This document shows, one piece after another, positions 6,179 to 12,455 of a stretch of 14,919 nucleotides of DNA. The notes under the pieces were generated by a model, which saw only the letters and a list, made by a program, of their open reading frames with translations, did not search any database and was not told where the DNA came from. Within the stretch, counting starts at the first letter, position 1; the number at the start of each line of letters is the position of its first letter. The DNA lies in NCBI GenBank assembly GCA_900767695.1, contig CAAGAC010000004.1, forward strand, positions 1-14,919, given 5' to 3'. The DNA comes from an uncultured Succinivibrio sp. (GTDB taxonomy: Bacteria > Pseudomonadota > Gammaproteobacteria > Enterobacterales > Succinivibrionaceae). A program made the position numbers and the translations under genes.

Positions 6179-7171
6179 TTAGAAGTTCTCGTTGTTGGCC
6201 TTGATCTCGGCGATGACCTCGTCGGCCTTGCAGAAGGCGAGGGCGACGTAGGTGTCCGAGGCGCCGTAGTAGACGGCGATCCTGCCGGTCGGGGCGTCGA
6301 CCAGGGTCGCGCACGGGAAGCAGACATTCGGGACGAAGCCGCGGGTCTCGTAGTCCTCCTCGGGGGTGAGCAGGTAGTCGCGGCCGCGGTAGAGGACCTT
6401 CGAGGGATCCTCGAGGTCAAGCAGTGCCGCGCCGAAGCTGTACACGAAGCCGTTGCAGGTGCCGGAGACGCCATGGTAGAAGAGCAGCCAGCCCTCGGAG
6501 GTCTCGATGGGAGCGGGGCCGGCGCCGATCTTGGTGCCCTGCCACCAGCCCATGCCGCCCTTGCCCATGACGTGGCGGTGCCTGCCCCAGTAGACGAGAT
6601 CCTTCGACCTTGACAGGAAGATGTCGCCGAACGGGGTGTGCGCCGAGTCGGAGGGACGGTTGAGCATCACGTACTCGCCGTCGATCTTGCGGGGAAAGAC
6701 CACGCCGTTGCGGTTGAACGGCACGAAAGCGTTCTCAAGCCTAACGAAGGTCTTGAAGTCCTTGGTGTAGCCCATGCCCAGGGTGGCGCCGAAGTAGTCA
6801 GTGCACCAGGTGATGACGTAGCGGTCCTCGACCCAGACCACGCGGGGATCGTAGGCGTAGGAAGGCTGGCAGGGATTGCCCTGCTCGTCGCGCCAGTCGA
6901 TCATCTGCTCGTCGAACTTCCAGCTGATGCCGTCCTTGGAGCGGCCGACGTGCAGGTGCGGGCGCCCGTTCTTGTAGTCGCAGCGGAAGACGCCGATGAA
7001 GCCGTCATCCCAGGGCACGACGGCGGAGTTGAACACGCGCGCGGCGGCCTTGAACGGGTTCCAGGGGACGATGGGGTTCTGGGAGTAGCGCCAGACGACG
7101 CTGTCGCAGCCTTCAGGGCGGTCCTGCCAGGGGATGTTCGGGAGGGCGCTGCCCACAATCTTGATTGCCAT
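6179..7171 (-). CDS. GH130 subfamily 2 phosphorylase, beta-1,4-mannooligosaccharide or mannosyl-GlcNAc phosphorylase-like
   Basis: This 330-residue soluble protein resembles the RaMP2/UhgbMP group of GH130. These enzymes phosphorolyse beta-1,4-mannooligosaccharides (EC 2.4.1.319) or Man-beta-1,4-GlcNAc from N-glycan cores (EC 2.4.1.320) and release alpha-mannose 1-phosphate. Conserved segments are IPWQDRPEGC (13-22), VVWRYSQNPI, FNSAVVPWDDGFIGVFRCD (47-65), YAYDPRVVW with the likely general acid D108, PFNRNGVVFPRK, LNRPSDSAHTPFGDIF, GRHRHVM, TKIGAGPAPIETSEGWLLFY, VPNVCFPCA and VYYGASDT. It has no signal peptide. An AAGGA sequence lies eight bases before the ATG. It follows manB by 43 bp and precedes the other GH130 gene by 42 bp, so it is co-transcribed. 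The choice between mannan-derived and N-glycan-derived substrate cannot be made from sequence reading alone. Pairing with a mannosylglucose phosphorylase favours the mannan route. Confidence 0.9.
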   Translation of the reverse strand: MAIKIVGSALPNIPWQDRPEGCDSVVWRYSQNPIVPWNPFKAAARVFNSAVVPWDDGFIGVFRCDYKNGRPHLHVGRSKDGISWKFDEQMIDWRDEQGNPCQPSYAYDPRVVWVEDRYVITWCTDYFGATLGMGYTKDFKTFVRLENAFVPFNRNGVVFPRKIDGEYVMLNRPSDSAHTPFGDIFLSRSKDLVYWGRHRHVMGKGGMGWWQGTKIGAGPAPIETSEGWLLFYHGVSGTCNGFVYSFGAALLDLEDPSKVLYRGRDYLLTPEEDYETRGFVPNVCFPCATLVDAPTGRIAVYYGASDTYVALAFCKADEVIAEIKANNENF

Positions 7172-7214
7172 AGCGGTTATCCTTTTTTCTCTAATCTTGC
7201 TTGAAATGCATCGC

Positions 7215-8585
7215 TCAGGCCCTGATGAGGCCGAGCAGCTCCTTGGTCTTCTCGTCGGTGAGGGCCTTGTCGCCCTTGGACTCGACGTTGAGGCGCACGA
7301 CTGGCTCGGTGTTGGACATGCGGACGTTGAAGCGCCACCTGCCCATGTCCATGCTCACCCCGTCAGTGTGGTCGACGCTCAGGGCTTTGTCCTTGTAGGC
7401 ATCCTCGACCTTCCTGAGCACTGCGGCCGCGTCCTTGACCTTCGAGTTGATCTCGCCTGAGACCGGATAGCGGCGCTCGGACTCCTCGAGCATCGAGGAG
7501 AGGATCTTGCCGCTTGAGCAGATCTGCTCTGCAACCAGCAGCCAGGGCAGCATGCCCGAGTCGCAGTAGAAGAAGTCGCGGAAGTAGTGGTGGGCCGACA
7601 TCTCGCCGCCGTAGACGGCATCCTCGCGGCGCATGCGCTCCTTGATGAAGGCGTGTCCGGTCTTGGACATGATCGGAGTGCCTCCCATGGACTTGACGAT
7701 CTCGATGGTGTTCCAGGTCAGGCGCGGATCGTGGATGATGCGCGCGTGGCTGTCGCGGGACAGGAAGGCCTTGGCAAGCAGGCCGACGATGTAGTAGCCC
7801 TCTGCAAAGCCGCCCTTCTCGTCAAAGAGGAAGCAGCGGTCGGAGTCGCCGTCCCAGGCAACGCCCAGATCGGCGTGGTTCTCGATTACCGCCTTGGAGG
7901 TGGCGTCGCGGTTTTCCGGCAGGAGCGGGTTGGGCACGCCGTTGGGGAAGTTGCCGTCAGGCTCGAAGTTGAGCTTCACAAGCTCAAAAGGCAGGTACTT
8001 GGCGATGGCCTCTGCCATCCTGCCGCCGATGCCGTTGCCGGCATTGCAGACAACCTTGATGGGCTTGAGCGCCTTGAGATCGAGGAATGAGGCAATGTGC
8101 TTCGCGTAGTCCGCATAGACGTCCTCGACGCGGACCCTGGACTTCCAGGCGCCCTCGTCCTTGGAAGGCACGAAGTCTGCGGAGGCGACCAGATCGCGGA
8201 TGTCGTTGAGGCCGGTGTCGCCGCTGATGGGCACGCTGCCGCGGCGCACGAACTTCATTCCGTTGTACTGCTTGGGGTTATGCGACGCGGTGATCATGAT
8301 GCCGCCGTCGGCGTCGAAGTGCGGGGTCGAGAAGTAGATCATCTCGGTGCCGCACATGCCGATGTCGATGACATCCTCCACCCCGCCCTCGGCTAGGCCG
8401 CGCATGACAGCCTTGGAAAGCTCCGGGGAGGAGAGCCTGATGTCGTGGCCGACGACGACCCTCTTGGCCTTCACATACTGCGCGAAAGCCCTGCCGATGC
8501 GGTAGGCGATTGTTGCGTCAAGCTCGTCCGGGACCACGCCGCGGATGTCGTAAGCCTTGAAAGCGCTGACTCCAAATTTGGCCAT
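7215..8585 (-). CDS. manB: Phosphomannomutase (ManB/CpsG type)
   Basis: This 456-residue alpha-D-phosphohexomutase should convert mannose 1-phosphate to mannose 6-phosphate, and glucose phosphates with some relatives. Motifs are FKAYDIRG at 9-16, the phosphoserine loop TASHNP at 99-104 (S101), the metal loop DGDSDR at 245-250, the sugar-specificity loop GGEMSAHHYFRDF at 326-338, and the phosphate-binding SNTEP at 424-428. Long segments such as YYIVGLLAKAFL and SKTGHAFIKERMR resemble enterobacterial ManB/CpsG. ATG 8585 is chosen because AGGAG lies seven bases upstream and the family starts there. An upstream in-frame start at 8618 would fall inside the operator and -10 box. It is the first gene of the operon with the two GH130 genes, which argues for a catabolic role (processing the phosphorylase product) rather than GDP-mannose synthesis. 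Confidence 0.94.
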   Translation of the reverse strand: MAKFGVSAFKAYDIRGVVPDELDATIAYRIGRAFAQYVKAKRVVVGHDIRLSSPELSKAVMRGLAEGGVEDVIDIGMCGTEMIYFSTPHFDADGGIMITASHNPKQYNGMKFVRRGSVPISGDTGLNDIRDLVASADFVPSKDEGAWKSRVRVEDVYADYAKHIASFLDLKALKPIKVVCNAGNGIGGRMAEAIAKYLPFELVKLNFEPDGNFPNGVPNPLLPENRDATSKAVIENHADLGVAWDGDSDRCFLFDEKGGFAEGYYIVGLLAKAFLSRDSHARIIHDPRLTWNTIEIVKSMGGTPIMSKTGHAFIKERMRREDAVYGGEMSAHHYFRDFFYCDSGMLPWLLVAEQICSSGKILSSMLEESERRYPVSGEINSKVKDAAAVLRKVEDAYKDKALSVDHTDGVSMDMGRWRFNVRMSNTEPVVRLNVESKGDKALTDEKTKELLGLIRA

Positions 8586-8598
8586 TGTGTCGCTCCTG

Positions 8599-8622
8599 TA
8601 AAATCGTAACGTTACCATTTTA
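8599..8622. promoter_or_regulatory. LacI-type operator at the manB promoter
   Basis: This is a 24-bp inverted repeat centred between 8610 and 8611 with only one mismatched pair (8605/8616). Its centre, GTAACGTTAC (8606-8615), is a perfect 10-bp palindrome. It overlaps the predicted -10 box and transcription start of manB and ends 13 bp before the start codon, a classic repressor position. A 19-of-20 match occurs upstream of manA. The divergent LacI-type protein is the obvious candidate to bind it. Confidence 0.85.
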
Positions 8623-8645
8623 TAAGCAGTACATTGCTATTTCAA
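8617..8645 (-). promoter_or_regulatory. manB: Predicted sigma-70 promoter of the manB-GH130 operon
   Basis: On the minus strand TTGAAA (8645-8640) and TAAAAT (8622-8617) are separated by exactly 17 bp. The -10 box lies inside the 24-bp palindrome, so a bound repressor would block RNA polymerase. Confidence 0.65.
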
Positions 8646-8697
8646 CTTTTTCTCCAAGATATCGTTTTTATTGTGACTGCAATCAAAAAACAGTGCT

Positions 8698-8707
8698 CAA
8701 GCGCTTG
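8698..8707. promoter_or_regulatory. CAAGCGCTTG palindrome between manB and lacI-type gene
   Basis: This perfect 10-bp palindrome with central CG fits the general AAnCGnTT form of LacI/GalR-family operators, though its bases differ from the GTAACGTTAC site. Its centre is 92 bp from the manB operator. It could be an auxiliary or autoregulatory operator. A palindrome this short can also occur by chance. Confidence 0.3.
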
Positions 8708-8780
8708 CCCCAAGCAGTCCTTTCGTTTGAATGATAGTTAGATCAAGCTTATATATGCCTGAAATGAGATCGTTTCACGT

Positions 8781-8824
8781 TATAATGTCAGGCGAGAGCC
8801 TTTCAGGATTGCATCAGGCTTTTT
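8781..8824 (+). promoter_or_regulatory. Possible promoter and leader hairpin of the lacI-type gene
   Basis: A perfect TATAAT lies at 8781-8786, about 205 bp upstream of the regulator start, without a recognisable -35 at 17 bp. Directly downstream AGCCT (8797-8801) pairs with AGGCT (8816-8820), and TTTT follows. This weak terminator-like hairpin would lie at the very start of the transcript. The rest of the AT-rich stretch 8825-8978 shows no gene that I can support. Confidence 0.3.
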
Positions 8825-8992
8825 CGGCATAGTGCGCGCATATTCCTCAACAGGACTTGCGCAAAAATTGGCGATTATGCAACATTTTCAATGCATTAGC
8901 TGCGCCATCTAAGTTTCCGCTAATTTTCGGCTTGAACAATTAAAGAAAAAATAAGAACAAAAGCAAAGAATAAGAGATCAGGAGTTATCTCC

Positions 8993-9994
8993 ATGGCCCA
9001 CACTACACTCAAAACCATCGCCGAATACACCGGACTCTCGGTCACGACAGTGTCCAGAGCCCTGAAGAACGGAGACGACGTCAAGGAGCCCACCAAGGAG
9101 AAGGTCAGGGAGGCCGCGCGCAAGCTCGGCTACGCCCCCAACCTCCAGGGGCTGGGCCTGCGCACCGGGCGCAACTACTCCATATGCTGCGTGATCCCGA
9201 TGATGAAGAAGGGGGACATCGTGGGCGACATCGGATCGCTCTCCCTGCTCTCCGGTATCACCCATGGGCTTGAGAACACTCCCTACCATATGTCGGTGAT
9301 CCCGGTCGCGGCATCGCAGGATCCACTGGACCCCATCAAGTACGTCGTCGAGTCGAATCTCGCCGGCGGAATAATCTTCAACAACACGAAGCCCAACGAT
9401 CCGCGCGTGACCTACCTGCACGAGCGCCACTTCCCCTTCATCTCGTTCGGCCAGACCGAGATGTCGGTCGAGCACGCCTTCGTTGACATCGACAACTACG
9501 ACGCGGGCTTCCGCGCTATCGAGTACCTCTACAAGCAGGGCTGCAAGCGCATCCGCATGGTTACCGCGGTCAAGGACTACACCTACGTCTGGCACAAGTA
9601 CTACGGCGTCAAGCGCGCGGCCATGGAGTACGGCTTCGACTTCGGCGAGGAGTCCCTCATCTACGACTCCTACGCCAACGACTACCGCGCCTTCGCCCGC
9701 AAGATCTTCGCCGAGAAGGACTACCCCGACGGGATCTTCTGCGGCTCGGCCCTCTCGGCCATGGGCTTCATCGCCGGCGCGACCGACAACCACCTCGTGG
9801 TTGGCAAGGACGTCAAGATCATCTGCCTTGAGACCTGCGCCGTGGCAACCCAGTTCGTGCCGCCGGTTCCCGGCCTCAGGCAGGACTTCATGGACATCGG
9901 AATGAAGCTCTCGCATGGTCTCTTGAAGCTCATCGACGGCGAGGATCCCAAGAAGCTCCAGCTCATCGAGAAGGTCACCTTCATCGACAGGTAG
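8993..9994 (+). CDS. LacI-family transcriptional repressor, probable regulator of the mannoside genes
   Basis: This 333-residue cytoplasmic DNA-binding protein has an N-terminal LacI helix-turn-helix (TLKTIAEYTGLSVTTVSRAL, residues 5-24). The hinge region runs through AARKLGYAPNLQGLGLRTGR (about 41-60) and is followed by a periplasmic-binding-protein-like effector domain with typical segments such as GGIIFNNT, FISFGQTE, FVDIDNYDAGFRAIEYL and DGIFCGS. AGGAG (8980-8984) lies eight bases before the ATG. The gene is divergent from manB, and the shared intergenic region holds a near-perfect palindrome over the manB promoter, so it is likely the local repressor of manB-GH130 and, through the matching site, of manA. 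The inducer is unknown; a mannobiose-type sugar or a phosphorylated product is a guess. It is the only intact gene here that ends in TAG, with a further in-frame TAG 15 codons on. Confidence 0.93.
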   Translation: MAHTTLKTIAEYTGLSVTTVSRALKNGDDVKEPTKEKVREAARKLGYAPNLQGLGLRTGRNYSICCVIPMMKKGDIVGDIGSLSLLSGITHGLENTPYHMSVIPVAASQDPLDPIKYVVESNLAGGIIFNNTKPNDPRVTYLHERHFPFISFGQTEMSVEHAFVDIDNYDAGFRAIEYLYKQGCKRIRMVTAVKDYTYVWHKYYGVKRAAMEYGFDFGEESLIYDSYANDYRAFARKIFAEKDYPDGIFCGSALSAMGFIAGATDNHLVVGKDVKIICLETCAVATQFVPPVPGLRQDFMDIGMKLSHGLLKLIDGEDPKKLQLIEKVTFIDR

Positions 9995-9996
9995 CA

Positions 9997-10063
9997 GCAG
10001 CGGCAAGAAGCCGCTGCCGCCCAGTCATCCATCAAGCCATAGGCCCGCCGAGCGCGGGCCTTT
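9997..10063 (+). terminator. Hairpins downstream of the lacI-type gene, second one terminator-like
   Basis: Two perfect 8-bp stems follow the stop codon. GCAGCGGC/GCCGCTGC (9997-10017, 5-nt loop) has no T run. AGGCCCGC/GCGGGCCT (10041-10061, 5-nt loop) ends in TTT and is the likelier transcription stop. Together they should insulate the regulator from the DeoR-type gene. Confidence 0.6.
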
Positions 10064-10180
10064 CCAACCTTCCAACCCCAGGCTCATCATCCAGTCTAGG
10101 CGATGCCAGGCCGCTGCCGGCATATATGTCATCCGCGCCCAGCGCTCCCTTTTGAAGGAGATCCGGATCGATGATGATTG

Positions 10181-10200
10181 ATGACGGACATGATCGTCAT
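10181..10200. repeat. Inverted repeat ATGACG/CGTCAT
   Basis: Six-base arms ATGACG (10181-10186) and CGTCAT (10195-10200) flank an 8-nt spacer in the long gap between the two regulators. It may be a protein-binding site upstream of the DeoR-type gene. Nothing else in 10064-10280 looks like a gene. Confidence 0.25.
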
Positions 10201-10283
10201 TCATGCACATTTTGTGAGCAAATCCGCTCTAATTTGTCATACATCGAGCCATGTCTCATTTTGACTGGCACAATCCACTGCCT

Positions 10284-10313
10284 TTGAAAATTGCTCCTAA
10301 AATTCTGTTATTA
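10284..10313 (+). promoter_or_regulatory. Possible promoter of the DeoR-type gene
   Basis: TTGAAA (10284-10289) and TTATTA (10308-10313) are separated by 18 bp in an AT-rich stretch, about 130 bp upstream of the DeoR-type start. The match is moderate. A TTGACT at 10261 is an alternative -35 but has no -10 at the right distance. Confidence 0.35.
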
Positions 10314-10382
10314 TCTAGCAAGATACAGGCATCCACCGCATCATTGCGCCATGCAAAAAATATGGAGTGATCCTTCCTCCGG

Positions 10383-10429
10383 ACGGCATGCCGTGATTGC
10401 GCGGTGATTGAAATCCATCTTTTCAATCA
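10383..10429. promoter_or_regulatory. Palindrome pair in front of the DeoR-type gene (candidate operator)
   Basis: ACGGCATGCCGT (10383-10394) is a perfect 12-bp palindrome. TGATTGAAA (10405-10413) and TTTCAATCA (10421-10429) form a perfect 9-bp inverted repeat around a 7-nt spacer, ending 16 bp before the start codon. GTGATTG also occurs twice, 11 bp apart (10393 and 10404). The arrangement suggests autoregulation by the DeoR-type protein, or an RNA hairpin close to the ribosome-binding site. Confidence 0.5.
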
Positions 10430-10445
10430 TGGAACGGTTGCGAAA

Positions 10446-11204
10446 ATGAACGAGCGGCACGAGCAGATCCTCGAATTCCTCAAGAACAAGAACCTTGTGA
10501 CGGTGGGCGATCTCGTGGCAGAGACCAAGGCCTCGCCCGCGACCATCAGGCGCGATCTCATACTGCTCGACAAGCTGGGGCTCGTTGACCGCGTGCACGG
10601 CAGCGTGACGCTGAGCCGCACCACTCAGACCCAGCCCACCACCTCCGAGAAGGTCTACCGCAACCATCACGAGAAAGAACTCATCGGCGCAAGGGCCGCC
10701 GAGATGATCAGCGACGGCAACAGCGTGGTGCTGGATGCCGGCACCACCACCATCGAGATCGCCCGCTGCCTGCGCGAGAAGCAGATCAAGGTCATCACCC
10801 CGGATCTGCACATCGGGATCCTGCTCTCCGACTGCCGCCAGCTCTCGGTAGCCGTCACCGGCGGCGACATCGACTGGTCGAGCCAGTCGTGCATCGGCGG
10901 CTTCGCTGTCGACATGATGTCCCGCATCCACCCCGACTTCACCTTCGTAAGCTGCAACGCCTTCAGCCTGGAGTCGGGGATCACCGCCCCTACAAACGAC
11001 AAGGCCGCCTTCAAGGAGTCGCTGCTGCGCCAGTCCTCGAAGCGCGTGCTCGTCGCCGACTCCAGCAAGTTCGGCAAGACCCAGCTCTTCGAGGTGGCAC
11101 CGCTGGACGGCGCCCACGTGGACATGCTCATCACCGACAAGGGGCTTTCAGACAACGACGCGGGCCTCATCGAGGCGCGCGGCATCAAGGTCGAGCGCTG
11201 CTGA
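10446..11204 (+). CDS. DeoR-family transcriptional regulator
   Basis: This 252-residue protein has the standard DeoR/GlpR layout. An N-terminal helix-turn-helix spans about residues 3-55 (ERHEQILEFLKNKNLVTV, then ASPATIRRDLILLDKLGLVDRVHGS). A C-terminal sugar-phosphate-sensing domain follows, with DAGTTT at 97-102 and the late VLVADSSKFGK segment. I chose ATG 10446 because the family N terminus (RHEQILEFL) begins there. A GTG 42 bp upstream lies within the inverted repeat and is less likely. No strong Shine-Dalgarno is visible. Members usually repress sugar or polyol genes and respond to phosphorylated intermediates. The gene converges on the tct-alcohol dehydrogenase operon, so that operon is a possible target, but no shared operator was seen and the link is only positional. 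Confidence 0.92.
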   Translation: MNERHEQILEFLKNKNLVTVGDLVAETKASPATIRRDLILLDKLGLVDRVHGSVTLSRTTQTQPTTSEKVYRNHHEKELIGARAAEMISDGNSVVLDAGTTTIEIARCLREKQIKVITPDLHIGILLSDCRQLSVAVTGGDIDWSSQSCIGGFAVDMMSRIHPDFTFVSCNAFSLESGITAPTNDKAAFKESLLRQSSKRVLVADSSKFGKTQLFEVAPLDGAHVDMLITDKGLSDNDAGLIEARGIKVERC

Positions 11205-11412
11205 GCGATTCCTGCCGCGCCTGATGGCGCGGACTGGATCTTCCACCCTGCCCGCCCTGCGTCATTCCTCCCTCTTCATCATCCGTCATGCATCCATGCC
11301 CTTGAAGGCAGGACCTGGCCAACGATCACGCCTGTCTCGCCGGCGATCGCCTTCCGACGATCAAATCCACGACTGCGCTCCATGATCCAGCCTGCCCTCC
11401 CCAGGGACGATG

Positions 11413-11444
11413 AAAGGCGGAGGGCCTGCGCCTCTCCGCCTTTT
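11413..11444. terminator. Hairpin terminator between convergent DeoR-type and tctC genes
   Basis: AAAGGCGGAG (11413-11422) pairs with CTCCGCCTTT (11434-11443) in a 10-bp stem. The loop can extend the stem with GGC/GCC. T residues flank it on both strands (TTTT on plus, TTT on minus), so it can stop transcription from either side. A smaller TGCGGC/GCCGCA hairpin (11458-11473) lies nearer tctC. The remaining gap 11205-11412 shows no gene. Confidence 0.7.
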
Positions 11445-11479
11445 GGCACGCACATGATGCGGCTTTTGCCGCAATGGGT

Positions 11480-12451
11480 TTACTGCAGGTACTTCGAGTA
11501 CTGCATGAAGTGCTCGCGCTGCTGCTTTAGCCTCTCTACGGTGCCCTTGACGTCGAGGACGTAGGGCTCCTGGAAGTTGAAGTTCTCGATGGCCTTCCTG
11601 TACTCGTCGCTGGTGTTGACGATCTTCATGACAGCCTCGTTGATCTTCGCGACCTTGGCAGGATCGGTGCCCTTGGGGGCGAGGATGCCGTACATGGTGT
11701 CGACGGTCAGGTTCTCAAGGCCTTCCTCCCTGGCAGTCGGGATGTCCTTGGCCGCAGGGAGCCTCTCGGACATCAATGTTGCCAGAGCGCGGACCTTGCC
11801 GCTTGCGATGTACTCCTTGGCAAGGGTGTACGGGGCTATCGTCGCGTCGATGTGCCCGCCTAGGAGCGAGGTCATGCGTCCCGAGGCGTCGCCGCCTGCG
11901 TCGACGAGCGCGAACTGCGCTCCCTTGTCCAGGCCCATCACGACCGCGGCGATGTAGGAGGAGCCTCCCATCGCGACGCCGAGCTTGATGGAGTTGGGCT
12001 CCTTCTTGGAGGCCTCGATGAGCTCGGTGAGCGACTTGTAGGGGGCGTCGGCCTTGACGATGATGTTCTCGCCGCACTGCTTGCCGTAGATGGCAACCGG
12101 CTCGAAGGCGTCGTAGCCGAAGTCGGAGAGGCCGGAGGCCTCGTTGGAGGCCATCGACACGGTGTTGGTGGCGATCAGGGTGTACCCGTCGGGCTTGGCG
12201 TCCTTGTACTGGGTCAGCGCGATGGATCCGTTGGCGCCGGTCACGTTGTTGACCACGACCGAGACCCCGAGCTCCTTCTCAAGAAGCCTTGAGATCAGGC
12301 GGGCGTTGTAGTCGGTGTCGCCGCCCGCGCCGTGGGTGCAGATCATGTTGATGGTCTTGCTGGGGTAGCTGTCGGCCGCGCCCGCGGCTACGGAGAAGGC
12401 CAGCGCGATTGCTGCGGCGGCGGTTGCTATCTTGGCAGTTACGTTCTTCAT
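11480..12451 (-). CDS. tctC: Tripartite tricarboxylate transporter substrate-binding protein (TctC/Bug family)
   Basis: This 323-residue secreted receptor has a signal peptide (basic MKNVTAKIA, a hydrophobic Ala-rich stretch, likely cleavage after AGA at about residue 25). The mature protein starts ADSYPSKTINMI and shows Bug-family segments: THGAGGDTDYNARLISRLLE, the NGSIALTQYKDAKPDGYTL motif, GGHIDATIAPY and KVRALATLM. It should bind a carboxylate in the periplasm and deliver it to TctAB. I start it at ATG 12451 because GAGGAG, which overlaps the end of tctA, is seven bases upstream; an upstream start at 12466 would overlap tctA. It is the last gene of the operon, 4 bp after tctA, which may give high expression by its own strong ribosome-binding site. 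The substrate cannot be told from sequence. Confidence 0.92.
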   Translation of the reverse strand: MKNVTAKIATAAAAIALAFSVAAGAADSYPSKTINMICTHGAGGDTDYNARLISRLLEKELGVSVVVNNVTGANGSIALTQYKDAKPDGYTLIATNTVSMASNEASGLSDFGYDAFEPVAIYGKQCGENIIVKADAPYKSLTELIEASKKEPNSIKLGVAMGGSSYIAAVVMGLDKGAQFALVDAGGDASGRMTSLLGGHIDATIAPYTLAKEYIASGKVRALATLMSERLPAAKDIPTAREEGLENLTVDTMYGILAPKGTDPAKVAKINEAVMKIVNTSDEYRKAIENFNFQEPYVLDVKGTVERLKQQREHFMQYSKYLQ

Positions 12452-12455
12452 TGGA

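Noticed and set aside
8586..8618. Upstream start for manB at 8618
   Set aside because: Lies inside the operator and -10 box. ATG 8585 has AGGAG and the family N terminus.
8978..10006. 342-codon minus-strand frame opposite the lacI-type gene
   Set aside because: Antisense shadow of a well-recognised LacI-family regulator.
10404..10445. GTG start for the DeoR-type gene at 10404
   Set aside because: Adds 14 residues not typical of the family and overlaps the inverted repeat.
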